Assembly: GCA_023334545.1 (NCBI GenBank)
Contig: JAADVB010000003.1
Span: 1 to 64,000, forward strand
Length of the DNA: 64,000 nt
Origin: Salisapilia sapeloensis
Taxonomy: Eukaryota > Oomycota > Peronosporomycetes > Peronosporales > Salisapiliaceae
Reading direction: 5' to 3'
Shown here: positions 1 to 13,137 of the stretch, one piece after another
Position numbering within the stretch: position 1 is the stretch's first letter
Layout of the letters: each line of letters starts with the position of its first letter
Program-made: the position numbers and the translations under genes
Notes under the pieces: generated by a model
Told to the model about the DNA's origin: nothing
What the model saw: only the letters and a program-made list of their open reading frames with translations
Databases searched by the model: none

Positions 1-676
1 CATTTCCATTATCACTATCCATCACTGGATTTTGTACTCCTGGCTTGATCGGAAAGTTATATGGAAGTGTCTCGTTGGGTTTCCAATGGCATGTGGCAAA
101 CATGATCGACCATTCTCAACGACAGCAGAGTTTGCCGATTCAGTAGTCGGTGCGAAGACGGCCGCGATTTTTCTCGATGTAATGAAGTTATCGCTAAATA
201 AATTCTGTTAAAAATAAAATCTTTGATATTGAGCGAGTTTTTGTGCATTTCGGACACAATGCGAAAGTCACAAGCTCCTACTAGGTTCCTCGTCGTCACA
301 AAAGGAACTCGACTATCTGCATTTAGCTATGCTTCCAAAATGAACACGTTTAGCACCCCACAGTAGCTTGAACTCCCATCTTCCGAGTTTACATCCCCTA
401 CAATTCGGACGTTTTATGCATGGCGTACGAAAACGAATTGCGACGGTTGATCACGGCCCACTTGGAAGAATGAACTGGCGAGTACTGCTCATAAACGGAC
501 AAGCGACTCTCCGATTGGTAGAACTACGTACGACAAGGAGTAGCAACAGTTGATCATGCCCCATCAAGCATCCTGAGCGATGTACAAACTGCTTTATAAA
601 TAAACGCGCATCCTTGATTGGTGGAAACTTGGTACAGGAGCGTCGTGCATCGCTTGAAGTGAGCTCATTTCGCAGA
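1..676. other. Leading non-coding stretch
   Basis: I see no convincing gene here. Short open frames on both strands begin at non-ATG codons and resemble nothing known. The last part is probably the promoter and 5' untranslated region of the hydrolase gene that starts at 677. Confidence 0.4.
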
Positions 677-2108
677 ATGCAGTGTGAAACAGCACCCTTA
701 TCAACGCAAGCAAGCTATGCTGCCTTTGCACTAGCCATGCTCAAGCTCGTACAGCGTGGACGTGACAAGGATATTATCGGAGATGTAAGTTTCCATTGAT
801 GCTGGTATGCATTGTCGCGATCGTTTATCGATGACTTTATAGAGTTTCTTCACTTTCTTCTGGGGCTTGCTGCCGATGGAAATGTCCGACAAACTCTTGA
901 TGATAAATTTTGGCGTGCTCTTTGCGCTTTACAAGTCCAAGCGGTCCATGTTTTCCGGTTGGCTAGGGTCTATCGCTGGCACGGCCCAGCTTATTGCCAT
1001 CGGTCAGCTCTATTCGATCTACAAGAGTAATTTGGACAGCAAGTACGCCATTCGAGAGAGGTTGGCCGCATCAAGCATTCCAAAAGAAAATGTGGCTCGG
1101 ATTGGTGATTTATCCCTACGACGTTGTATTGGGTCTCTCCTGCCGCTTCCAGCGAACACGGGCATCACGATAACGTGTCCGGGTGTAAAGAAAGTTGATA
1201 CCGTCGTGTATGCTCGTGTCGGAAAAACACGCGCGAGACGTATGAAGATGGATGTCTACAAACACTCAAGTACGACTAAAAATGCGCCCATGTTCTTCTA
1301 CATCCACGGCGGAGGATGGGTCTCGAATGACCGTGAGCATCCTCCAATCCACATGATCTACCAAATTGCATCACAAGGCTATATTGTTGCTGTCTGTGAC
1401 TACCGCAAATCACCGGCGAACAGGTTCCCAACGCACATCATTGACTGCAAACATGCGCTAGCATACTTACGACAGAACGCCGGTCGTTTTGGTGGTGACA
1501 AAGACTTTATTGCCGTCGGTGGCGACTCGGCTGGTGGACACTTAGCCAGTCTTGTGGCGTTGACGGCAAATGAGCCGGTCTTTCAACCCGGCTTGGAAGA
1601 CGTAGACACAAGTGTCCAAGCTTGTGTTGAGTCGTATGCAGTGCATGACTTCCTGGACCGACATGGCATTTACTACAAGAAGGACAGATCGATGGCGACG
1701 CTGCGATTCATCCACGCACTTGTCATGCAAAAGGATCCAGAGGAAGACCCAAAAGCGTATGAGGTCGCGTCTCCGATGTGCTGGGTGGAGAAGGACCCAT
1801 CAGAGTTGAATAGAACGTTCCCACCATTCTTTGTCGGGCACGGACGTAGCGACACGCTCGTCCCTTACAAAGACTCGCTTCTGTTCTACGAAAAGTTGCA
1901 GCAACATCGATTAAAGCAGCAGGACTCTCCTGTGGTCGAAGATGTGTACGTGGAGGTACCGGACAGCCATCATGCTTTTAATGGCTTTGTGACACCCCGA
2001 GCGCTCGCCTATGGTGACGCAGCCGTGGCATTTCTCGACAACGTGTATGCAAAGACACAGGGAAAGAAGCACAAGCAGGACAATGCACTTGTTCATGCCC
2101 GCCTTTGA
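677..2108 (+). CDS. Alpha/beta-hydrolase (carboxylesterase, fold-3 type)
   Basis: Predicted serine esterase of about 457 aa. Exons 677-784 and 843-2108 join in phase 0 across a 58-nt gtaagt...tatag intron. I chose the first in-frame ATG of exon 1. The oxyanion-hole motif HGGGW lies near residues 191-195, the nucleophile elbow GDSAGG near 263-268 (Ser265), and the likely Asp and His of the triad near D373 (in SDTLVP) and H412/H413. The layout matches the alpha/beta-hydrolase fold-3 / isoprenylcysteine-methylesterase-like group. The first 110 residues hold hydrophobic stretches, so the protein may be membrane-tethered. The substrate cannot be read from the sequence. The gene runs tail-to-tail with the CFAP210-like gene, 116 bp away. 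Confidence 0.85.
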
Positions 2109-2224
2109 ATCTGTCTACTTCTCGACAACGGAACGAAAGCAAGTTCTAGTAAGCGAGAAATACAAAGTTGGTTTACACCGTGTATCCTTGTCTATCCATA
2201 ATACATGCCCACTGCATCGAGAGT

Positions 2225-3684
2225 CTACACACGGAAGCCAGAAGCTGGTAGAAGATCGATCCGTTTCGAATGAGCTGCCTTCTTGATGGGCAGTACGTTG
2301 GTAAGCCCACGCTGCTCGGCCTCCTCCACTGCTTCCGCCGCAATGATCTGAAAGCGTTCCATTTCTTTTGCCAAAGCCTCTTTTGACTGCTTCTCTTCTA
2401 GTAACGCTGCCGCTCGTTCTTGCATTTCGGTACGACGTCGAGCATCTGCTTGCTGCTTTTGAGCAATGGCAAATTGGAGGTTTGTCAGTCGTGTTTCCGC
2501 TTCATCTTGCTTGCTCTGCAACTCACTCCGCTGACCGAAGTCGACCCACTTGGCAACCATTTCCCTCTCCATTCGCCGATTCTCTTCTTCACGTGCCGCC
2601 TTACGGTCCAGTTGCTGCTGGCGACTGGAACGGATGGCTGCTCTGTCCGCTGCTCGGCGATCTTCTCGACTTTGCAGCTCTTTATCTTCCTTCGCACGAA
2701 CTTCACGGCTCTGGTTCTGCAAACGCTCTTCGCCTTGCTTCTCAAGTTGCAGCAAGTTATTCGTTGCAAGGTCGATCATCCGCTGCTTCCTCGCCAATGC
2801 AGCCTCCTTCTTTTGCAATCTCATCTCATCTCTTTTTGCATCGCGCAACTGCTTCTTCTTCGCATCCTCTTCCCGCTTTACATCCTCTAGCCTCTCCATC
2901 TCTATCTGTTTTTCCCGATGCGCCTGCAAACGGAGATTCGCGAGTTTCGTCTCTTCATTCGCCTGCATCTGCCTCTGACGACGAATACGTTCATTCTCTT
3001 CATCCTCTTTCAAGTCTTGCTCGGCACGTGCCAGCATGCGTTCACCCTCTCGTTTCTCTTCGCGTAGCTCGGCAATGTACTTTTGTTTAAACTGTTCAAG
3101 TTGTTCCTTTTGCAATGCAGCGAGCTGAACGCTCTTCTCTTGAAGCTTCTGCTTCTCACGATTCGCAGCTTCCTCCTCTGCAGCCATTCTAGCAAGTACC
3201 TGTCGATCATATTCGGCGGTATCCTGTCGTTCCAGTTCTTCCATCTTTGCTTTCTGCTGGAGTTGGATACCTCGATGCTATGCCAAAGGAGTTAAAATAT
3301 AGTCATGAAGAAACTAATTTTCAATTTGAAATATACATGAACGACGTCCGCTAGTAGTTGCTTGCTTCTCAGTGTCTTCATTGGATCCGTTTGCTCGTAT
3401 AGTAACTTGGTAGCACGTTCAATTTGCTGAGCTCTAACTTTCTGCTGCAGTTGCCGCTCCTGTTCATCAATCTCTCTACGAACTGCTTCTTCCCGTTCCT
3501 CCTTATCCTTCTTCCATCGGTCCTTCCGCTGTCGCATCGCGTCCAATGTATTAGGCCATTGTGCAGCTCTAGCTTGGGATTTTGCTCGAATTGCCAATCG
3601 TCGGGCTTCCTTATCAGATTGGGTTGGAGCTTCGACGCTACGTTGGATACGAGCTAGCTCTGCGTCTGTTAATTTCGTAGGCAT
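2225..3684 (-). CDS. CFAP210: CFAP210/CCDC173-like axonemal coiled-coil protein
   Basis: About 466 aa. Exons 3684-3337 and 3277-2225 (minus strand) are joined in phase 0 over a 59-nt intron. Almost the whole protein is charged Glu/Lys/Arg/Gln coiled coil of the trichohyalin-plectin-homology type. The segment KLLYEQTDPMKTLRSK (about residues 92-107) followed by LLADVVH resembles the block in CFAP210 (CCDC173), a protein inside ciliary doublet microtubules. From family knowledge it would stabilise the axoneme of zoospore flagella. CFAP45-like proteins share the same low-complexity coil, so the exact orthology is inference, while a flagellar coiled-coil protein is well supported. Confidence 0.65.
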
Positions 3685-3912
3685 GATAGACGAATGCTGT
3701 GGAGATGCTTAAAGTGAAGGACATGGTCTGATGCCGGATATAAATAGATGTGTAGGATGTGATTGGAGGATGTTGGATCTATTTGCAGAGGCAGATAGAC
3801 GCTTTCCGAGCGTCTGGAGGTAGAATGAATCAACTGTAGCAATGGAAACATATCTGCAGAGGCAAAACAGACATGTATTTGTCTAGCGTATCGAGACATC
3901 GCTGAAAAGAAC

Positions 3913-4973
3913 TTACTTTTCAAGGTGTTTGGATACGAAGCGCGTGATGCTGTCGTACGACATAAAGATCACGCCCTGTCCCGGGATCACCCGCCCTAAA
4001 CGGGGGACGACGCCGGAGTAGAACACGCGGACACCCTCATGCTTGAGCATCTGTCGGATGCAATCGAGTGTACCAGTGTACTGTGCTGCCTTGTGGCCCT
4101 GCATTCTTGTTTTTACAACATCAAACGCTAGATACAGAGAAAATAGAATTAGTATGACCATCTACACGAGTGAGGGAAGGACGTACGATTATTGCCAAAA
4201 GTGCTAAAGATGCCGGCGGTCATGCCGCCAACGAGGCTAATACCAGCATTCACACCTCTTGGAATGTTGTTGGCATCCTTCACGAGTCCCCACTGCTCCA
4301 TCTTTTCAGGTGTCACTCGCTTCTTGTACTCGCTAAACCACATGAAACGGAGTCCTTGGTTACTCGCCTAATGCAGACTACTTTAGCGGATGACCAAACG
4401 AAGATACAAGTACAAAGATCCAACCTGTTTGAGGATCGTGGCTATGAGTCCTTGGTACATTCCAGAAATGCCCTCGTGCTTGAGAATGAACTTGACGCCT
4501 TGCATCACACCTTGATTCGCTCCGATTAGCTTGGTCTTGATCGTCTCAATCTATCGCATTTCGATTAGAATGGGCGTGGATAAGGATGGAAGCGTAGTGC
4601 ATACTGGTGTGGTCATGAGTGTGGCCTCCATGGCTCCTGCCATCATGCCTGCTGCAAGGTTACGCGTCGCAGTCGTGTTTCCATCTTCGTCCGCAAGTTT
4701 GTTTTTGATATAATCAAAAGCTCCAAAGCGGACGGCAGCTTTAGGGACCGAACCAATGAGCACAGGCACTAGACCTCGATAGAGGGACAGGACGCCGTCG
4801 TTCTTGATATGGTACTTAAATCCAGGGATCATGCCCGAGTAATGCTGCTTCATCGTGCCTAGCTGGAGGTTGGTTTTGATCATTTCCATGGGCCATATCG
4901 CTAGCGTTTCGACGCCTCCAGCAATGGCTCCAGCAGTAGTGGCCACGAGTGGGTTCTTGGACTTGTTGGACAT
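3913..4973 (-). CDS. SLC25A1: Mitochondrial tricarboxylate (citrate) carrier
   Basis: Mitochondrial carrier of 296 aa, the usual length. Exons on the minus strand: 4973-4605, 4550-4425, 4367-4187 and 4127-3913, all in consistent phase. Three repeats each carry the Px[DE]xx[KR] signature: WPMEMIK, TPIETIK (split exactly at intron 1) and NPFDVVK (split at intron 3). The similarity of repeats 1 and 2 to the citrate carrier of animals and fungi supports SLC25A1, which exchanges citrate for malate across the inner membrane and feeds cytosolic acetyl-CoA. An in-frame upstream extension starts only at TTG, so I prefer the ATG at 4973. It is head-to-head with eL24. Confidence 0.85.
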
Positions 4974-5218
4974 TTTCGCTTGTGCAAACAAGTACCACCG
5001 GAGAGGTGCCGGCTCCGCGTCACTCAACAGCGGTTTGCAGCACGAGCTACGTCAGTCGATAGATGGCTTAAGAAATGAATTAATTTGTTGCAATTCGTTA
5101 ACGAATCATTTATTAGAAGAGCGAATAAACTTGTGGATTGTATGCCTCGGCCGCTCAGCCAACCGAACGAATTCAGGCACAAAGTGGTCAATTGGCAGAA
5201 AGGAGACCCCAAGGAAAC
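4974..5218. promoter_or_regulatory. Shared promoter region, SLC25A1 / eL24
   Basis: The 245 bp between two divergent start codons must hold both promoters. I see no clear TATA box. Inference from gene orientation only. Confidence 0.45.
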
Positions 5219-5917
5219 ATGGTTATCAAGTACGTCTACGTTTTTCCAACTCGATCGCTTGTTGAGGATACTTATATGTTATGATCATGACAGGACCGAT
5301 ACGTGTGCGTTCAGCGAATCCCGCATTTACCCCGGCCACGGCTCCCGTGTCGTGCGTCGTGATGGCTCGGTCCACATTTTCGTGAACCGTAAGTGCAAGT
5401 CCCTCTTCTTGCAGCGCAAGAAGCCGGCCAAGATTACTTGGACCCTTGCGTGGCGCCGCATGAACAAGAAGATCAAGGTATGAGCTATCGGATGGAAGAT
5501 CGAGGGGGTAGCTTCTGACACGACTTTATTATAGGTGGAGGAGACTTCGCGTCGTCGTGTCCGCAAGACGGCCAAGACCCAGCGTGCCATCATCGGTGTC
5601 TCTGCTGAGGAGGTACTATATCGATATATACTTGACTTGTAAAGTTGATATACTCATCACACGCCCTAATAGATCCGCAAGAAGCGCAACCAGAAGCCGG
5701 AAGTCCGTGCTGCTGCTCGCGCTGCCTTGAAGTAAAATTTATTGGTGTAGCCTGAAATCGATTGGATACTAAAGTGTACAATAGCGAGGCTAAGGACCGC
5801 AGCAAGGGCAAGAAGTCCACGTCTAGCCGTCTCGAAGGCCAGCGCAAGAACGGCGGTGCCAAGGGTGGCGCTGCCCCTCGTGCCCAGAAGAAGACGGGCA
5901 ACCGTGGCGCCATCTAA
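5219..5917 (+). CDS. RPL24: 60S ribosomal protein eL24
   Basis: Large-subunit ribosomal protein of 154 aa, close to the usual 155-160. Five exons: 5219-5229, 5294-5477, 5535-5612, 5673-5731 and 5785-5917, all in phase. Exon 1 holds only MVIK minus one base, a typical tiny first coding exon. Recognisable blocks are CAFSESRIYPGHG, RDGSVHIFVNRKCKSLF and KPAKITWTLAWRRMNKK, diagnostic of eL24, followed by the lysine/arginine/glycine-rich tail that contacts the small subunit. Codon choice is biased towards C-ending codons and AAG, as expected of a highly expressed gene. No oddities. Confidence 0.95.
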
Positions 5918-7319
<1,402 letters not shown>

Positions 7320-7423
7320 AGATAGAACCACCATTTCGCTTGTAGATGCAATATAACTTTTTTTCTTTCATCCACATGATATTCCTATCTGAAAACTCTT
7401 CTCTTGAGAGATATCGGAGTGGA

Positions 7424-8340
7424 TTATAGATCATTGTCCACTTCCATCTCCGTGTCCTTATCAGCACGAGGCTCTTCGACAGTCAAGTCTTCCTCCGCCT
7501 CTTCTGCCGAGTTGTTATCTTCTTCTTCATCTTCATCGTCTTCAGCAGAATCGTTCTCGACACCTTGGCCGATGACAATGTCCTGATAATTACTGTCGAG
7601 CTGAGCGGCTGCCTTCATCAATTCTTCATCGTCCACGTAGTTCAGGTCCAAGTCATTCCCTCCGTCCTGATCCATACCCGTGTCCATGGAACTTTCACCG
7701 ACGGACGTCGGGTTCTCGCCGTCCATGGCCATGTCCTCTTCCTTCGCTGTACCATCATTGGACCACTCGATCGGGAAGCGAGTGACGCGAGGTTTGTCCG
7801 CCAAGATGTTTCGCTGCAGCTTGGTGATATCCACAGAGGCGGGAGGGTTCTCTGCTAGCAGAGGATCGGCGTACTCGTTATTGACATAGTATCCGACTCG
7901 AACGAACTCATTGCCACGATATGAGCATGTGATTAGCACCACCGTGACGCCTAGTTTATCTTCATCCGGTATCAAATCTGGCTTAGGAGGGTCCGACTAT
8001 ATCCATCCAGTCGTTATGATCGCAGCATACTACTTGTGGACCTGACTAAACATACCTGAAAGACGAATTTGTTCGTGCCGACGGGGACGGGGCCCACGAG
8101 TACTTCCTCTAGCACTTGATCCTGCGTCTCGTTCTCCGCACTACCGACGTACGTGATCTTCCATTCCAGATCTATTACCAGTGTATACAATTAGAGTACA
8201 GAAGCGCAATGACTGGCCAACAACTATGTACCATCTTCGAGCTGGTGGGCACATTCGAACGTAACTTCGAATTGGAAGGGGTTGCTGAAAGCAGTCGGGT
8301 TGTTGAGCACAGTGATGTTCGTGAGTGTGACGTATGCCAT
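7424..8340 (-). CDS. ASF1: Histone chaperone ASF1
   Basis: H3-H4 chaperone of 265 aa. Exons on the minus strand: 8340-8232, 8171-8056 and 7996-7424. The N-terminal immunoglobulin-like core is well conserved: it starts [15 protein letters not shown], with [24 protein letters not shown] and [17 protein letters not shown] in order. The last 90 or so residues form a long Asp/Glu-rich tail, as in yeast Asf1. ASF1 hands H3-H4 to CAF-1 and HIR during replication and transcription. The start ATG gives the canonical N-terminus, so it is secure. Confidence 0.95.
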
Positions 8341-8838
8341 GCTTCAAAGAGACTAAAAGGCGCGCAGGCACTTGACTAAACGAAAATGGCGCTGGAGGTG
8401 CTGATCTTGGCGGGAATGCTCGATTGTAGCAGTGTATGATTGGTGGAAAATCGAACGCTATATTTGCATCAGACACTCGATCAAGTACGCGTTTCGTTAC
8501 CCGCTGGGTGAATTTGGACACCAACTAGCCATCTCAGCTTCAATTTAGATTATTATGACTATGTATAGATAGAGAATCAATGTTGTAAGCAGCGTTAGTG
8601 CATAAGAATGTTATGTCGACTATTGAGCGTTGATCAGTAGGACGAAACAAGATGCCTTAATGCTTCCGTCGGTTACATAGGAAGAATCGTGATGGCAGAA
8701 CTAGCCGCTTTCGACATCTTCAAGTACGATGGCGAATTCTACTATGCAGTCACGTGCATCCTTATCGACATCAGACCAAACATAGTGTACCGCATATCAA
8801 ATACCGACGCACGCAATGCGTCCCGTAGATACACGTAC
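8341..8838. other. Gene-poor spacer upstream of ASF1
   Basis: This holds the ASF1 promoter. A plus-strand open frame from 8692 and a minus-strand frame overlap each other from about 8740 on, and neither matches a family I know. See the unresolved region that follows. Confidence 0.3.
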
Positions 8839-9027
8839 TGCAAATTAAAGAGATTCACCCTGATCTCCAACTTTCGTTCCAGTCTGTGCTGCGTTTGATT
8901 TTGGATACGAAAGACGAATAGAGGATACCGACTTCGATATACAACTTCCACGCTGCATATCTGGAAGGAATCGAGAGTATGGCATCAGCTACCCGACCAC
9001 AAGGGTGCGCATCCGGTAATCGCTCAC
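8839..9027 (-). repeat. 189-nt inverted repeat, left arm
   Basis: The minus strand of this segment matches the plus strand of 11483-11671 over 189 nt with no gaps and about 8 mismatches by my count (about 96% identity). The arms are 2.45 kb apart. The match covers a 32-nt gt...ag stretch that could be an intron, so a genomic duplication is more likely than a retrocopy. Confidence 0.85.
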
Positions 9028-10800
9028 ATCCAAATGCACATCGATTACAGTGTACAGAAACGATCGTCCGGCGATCATAGCGTTGGATGCCAAAGCGTGA
9101 ATACCGTCAAAACTTCCTCGACTTGTTTGTGTTAAAGCTTACGTTGTAGGCATCGATGGGAATCTAAGACGATGAAAGTAGAGTAGTGGTAAGACGCAAG
9201 AGAGCTGCAACACACTAGAGCGCAGCCACCATCCAATACGACGCAAGCCTTCGTCGAAACAAACATGACGATCCCCACAAAATATACTAGGAATAAACAA
9301 ATAGAAAGAGTAAAGATGCTTCATGTTTATATTCGCTGCCACGAGGACTTCTCAATTCGTGTACCGCCTTCGTCGTCGTCGAGTGTACGGAAAGATAATT
9401 GCCAGCGATCTGCTGGTGTCGACGACGGGTGCCATCCTGGACGTTGCGTCACCATTCCCTCGCATGCTTCTTCCAGCCCTCGCTCGCTCTCCACTGTCTT
9501 CGATCACGTTTGGGCTGCGTCCCAGTCCGCTCTCGCATCTTCGTCAGATCCAGCTCGACGTCACCTTGACATCCCGGTATGCCAACAAAGGGAGCTGGCG
9601 CCGCCTCGACCAGACGCTCACGGTCGCAGCGTGTCCCGTGACGCTCGTGCTTGCTGCTACTGGGACAGTCGACCTCTAGCTTGGTCACCCTCCCCGTCCG
9701 CACGAACTAAAACGCACCAACGGCTGTCTATCCTTAGTCCACCAGTCTGGCGCGCATGCATGTGTGCTCTAGGCATCTTCTTCTACTGACATGCAAGGGA
9801 CGTACCTGAGCGTTCAGTCCAGCATCTACGTTGTTAGCGATTATACCTGGCCAGGCTCGATAGAACCCGCCAGGCAAGTACATCATCATATATATGGTAA
9901 GATAGGGTGGAAATTGCTTTCCAGACTACTGTATTCATGCACCCGCATAGACCAGTGTACATAGGATAAACATACCGAGGGAGCTTTTCCATTCCGATCG
10001 GACCCGCTAGAGGGGCGAAGCCGTCAGTCTGTTTCCGCAGTAGAGCTCGCACTCACATCACGGGCACTGCTAAACACGCAAACGTTGTCGAGGTTAGCAC
10101 CAATCACACCATTGTCAGCAACGAAGGGATATCGAGGATACAGTCAAACCAGAGAGACGAGTCCGCTCCAGCTTCCCAAGAGCACAGTCGCTCCGTGGTC
10201 AGCGACGTGGAAGAATCCGGTCGAGCTTTCCAAAGCGCTCGAGGGGGTCGAGGATGGCGTTTTGGTCGAGTACGTCTCTTGCAAGTCCAATGTAGCTCGC
10301 TCTTGTGCTGCAAGGCACCTCCGCTTTCCCATTTCGCCTTCCGTTGGGCGAAAGTGAGTTTGTTTCTATGACACGAGTTAGCATTCGAGCTTTCCAAATC
10401 AAGAGGGAGAGATGAACGTACCTAGTGTCGATGCACGGTACTGTTGAGAAGTTCGACTCTTGAAATTCGACGTGCGCGTGGAGTGCCTCCGACTCAAAAG
10501 ACATATACGTCGGGGTGAGACAGATGGTAGCGTAGATCGCTGCCAAGAGGGTCTGTTCGGGAGGCAAGGGATGCCGGCGCGAGGTGATACCGAAGGTGCA
10601 CACGGCTGGACTCTAGGTGTCCGCTGGAATGCCGGCCGATGGCGTACTCGTTGCCAGTGCTTCTTTCGTCGGACTGGAGTCGCGGTTCGAATACCACTTT
10701 TCCTCCTGCCATCGCACTCTTCGCGTCATTTCCGCTCCGCCGATACTTTTGTACCCATGTGACGTTAGATACGCCCCGATGTTGAATGTAGCCATTTCCA
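8855..10800 (-). other. Unresolved, possibly spliced coding region
   Basis: The minus strand carries several phase-consistent exon candidates, for example 9121-8993 joined to 8960-8855 (ending TGA), and a clear 55-60 nt gtacgt...catag intron near 10.38-10.42 kb. I could not chain all pieces into one protein without arbitrary choices, and none resembles a known family. Competing open frames exist on the other strand. It may be a fast-evolving gene, a lineage-specific gene or a decayed one. Confidence 0.25.
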
Positions 10801-11482
10801 TGCGGCATGTGACGGAGCGTCTGGAAGCGAGATCGACGATTCACGATCCGCGATCCGCGGTCCGCGAGGAGGGCGACGAGCGGCACTTGGCCTTTCCCCC
10901 GCCTTCCCCCCTTTTTCTTCCTTTCCCCCTTTTTCTCGCTTTTCTTGTTTGCTTGCTGGGGGGAAAAGTCGACTGGGCTTGACAATAGGCTCGAACGAGG
11001 GCGATCCTCAGAAACGTTTCAACTCAATTGGCAAACCCGATGCAAGGGCGAAATGCCACTTCGACGTGCTCAATGACGCTCCTCTGTCACCTGCATGGGG
11101 CCCAAATGTCTGCCACGGCCAAGCAAAAACTATCGGTGGAAATCGCCGCGACGGAATCACTGCTTGGCGACGATGCATGCATCGCATCAGCAGTGAAACG
11201 GGCATCGTGTCTGTCATCGATTATCGTTTTAACATCGACTAATGACTACTAGGTGTCCATTTACAATTGCTCCGTGACTACCGTCTGCTGTGTATTATGC
11301 AGAGCATATAATGTACTATATGTCGTGCTTCGTACTTCATGGTGTTTGATTTTTAGTCGGCAATGCACGTATGTGGAAGCATGTCTTGTTTTGCATCACC
11401 TCTGCAGTCGTATTCAGACTGAGATATCGAGATAGCTTTGCTAGCTGTACTGCGTGCCAAAAAATTCTTAGGAGATCAAAAA

Positions 11483-11671
11483 GTGCGTGACTACTGGATA
11501 CGCACCCTCGTGGTCGGGTAGCTGATGCCATACTCTCGATTCCTTCCAGATATGCAGCGTGGAGGTTGTATATCGAAGTCGGTATCCTCTATTCGTCTTT
11601 CGTATCCAAAATCAAACGCAGCACAGACTGGAACGAAAGTTGGAGATCAGGGTGAATCTCTTTAGTTTGCA
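11483..11671 (+). repeat. 189-nt inverted repeat, right arm
   Basis: Partner of 8839-9027 in opposite orientation, same length and about 8 mismatches. Similarity stops abruptly at both ends, so only a fragment was duplicated. No gene is visible around this arm. Confidence 0.85.
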
Positions 11672-13137
11672 TTATTTGTCTTGTATTTAAGAGGCCGTTT
11701 TGAGTCCAAATGGTTGATGACTAGGTAGAATAGTTTGGCCTTGTAGTGCTGAGATGACACCTAAGGTGAATTTGTAGATGCCACCGGCTCAGATTGTAGT
11801 CACGTTCGCTATGATGCTTGGGATGTGTGACGACTTGCAACAAGTTTTTACTTTACTTTGTTGTCTCTGGGACCTTTCCATTCTTGTATGATTCTCGTGG
11901 CATCTTCGTGTAATGATCAAGCGGGCTTTAAGGCCGTGTTCGCGCTTAAGACCGACTCAGCATAATCGGTGATTCAGATTTTGTAGCTGTATTAACGATA
12001 ATTGAATCGGGCAATTCCGCGTTCGTTAAAAATGCCCGAGTTTGCTTTACCGCTTGCCAATGGAAACCTAACGAAACACTTCAATATGACTTTCCCGCCA
12101 ATTAGGGGTGCAGAAAAAAGTGTTTGGTGCCCGCAATAGAGATGCCGCTTTATTTTGTTAATAAATCTTGTCTCTCGTACTCTATCCTATGTTAAAATTG
12201 AAATTCCCGTTGCCATGTTCTGTAGCGTGATCCGTGTGAGCTTCGCAAGAGTTAAACAACTCTTTTTCGGGACAAATTATGCATAAATCGGAATACTATT
12301 CAACATAATACCGATTAAGGCTTTCTCGTGTTTGTTCAATAAATGCCCATTATTTCTCGCATAATCCCCGATTATATGCTCAACGAACACGACCTAAACT
12401 ACTTAGTATTTTCTCGAAGACCCATCGACCTGTAATCGGTAGGTTGACCATCCTGAAAATCTCCCAAATTGCCTACGCCGGTCTCCGACTCATTATATCT
12501 CCATCTGATCACTCTTTAGACTACATGAGCAACTATTTTAACAATAATCATCCTGACGTCGTTGGCTTGCGTTTGCGGACTTTAAGTCGTACAGGTCCTT
12601 CCAGACGTTTGACTTGTCCCATACCTAATCAACTTGCTTGCATGGTGATGATCTGGTACCATTTGGTGCTCAACCATTTTTAATGACAGTGGTCGTAAGT
12701 AAGATGCTGCTGTACGAAATCCATGAATGGCGCTAAAAGCAATCCCGGTGGCAACTCGCTATGGCAATTGTTTAATGGGCATGACGAGAAAGAGAAAGGA
12801 TCAGATGGTGGTGATTATTTCAACTCATTTTGAAGTCGGTTCTGGTTAGATCACTAGTAGTACACCCGATTGACTATGATTGTTCCACGTGCTATCGTCC
12901 GTCTCATCAATAACGCCGTAGTTATACTCATTTGTATCTCACTGCTACCTCATTCCGAGGACGAGGCCAAGTTTCCACATTGCGCCTGTATTCTTATGAA
13001 AATATTAATTTCAAATATAAATTAGTATGATTTAGGTGCGAAATGAAAGTATTGATGTACTCGAGTCCAGTTTCATATGCATGTGCGATTTGAAAGTGTG
13101 AATAAAATGGATGACTTCAAAACGAGAACTACTCTAT
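11672..13137. other. Gene-free AT-rich stretch containing a MITE
   Basis: Apart from the inverted-repeat element at 11932-12394 I see no gene, RNA or regulatory signal. Open frames are short and unlike known proteins. Confidence 0.5.
11932..12394. mobile_element. MITE-like element with terminal inverted repeats
   Basis: A 463-bp element. It begins GGCCGTGTTCGC and ends GAACACGACC, imperfect inverted ends, with a second inner pair (CATAATCGGTGATT against AATCCCCGATTAT). It is flanked on both sides by TAA (11929-11931 and 12395-12397), a 3-bp target duplication typical of PIF/Harbinger (Tourist-like) elements. No coding capacity, so it would be non-autonomous. Part of its interior (about 12005-12130) is clearly related to 46120-46250, where similar ends occur again. 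Confidence 0.65.

Noticed and set aside
57..299. 80-aa minus-strand open frame
   Set aside because: It starts at GTG, not ATG, has no splice context and resembles nothing.
368..553. 61-aa plus-strand frame before the hydrolase
   Set aside because: Begins at TTG and cannot be joined to the hydrolase with good splice signals.
2368..3090. 240-aa plus-strand frame over the CFAP210-like gene
   Set aside because: Shadow frame created by the repetitive Glu/Lys/Gln codons of the coiled coil on the other strand.
9323..9679. 118-aa plus-strand frame
   Set aside because: Arg/Leu-rich chance frame inside the unresolved 8.8-10.8 kb region, no family match.
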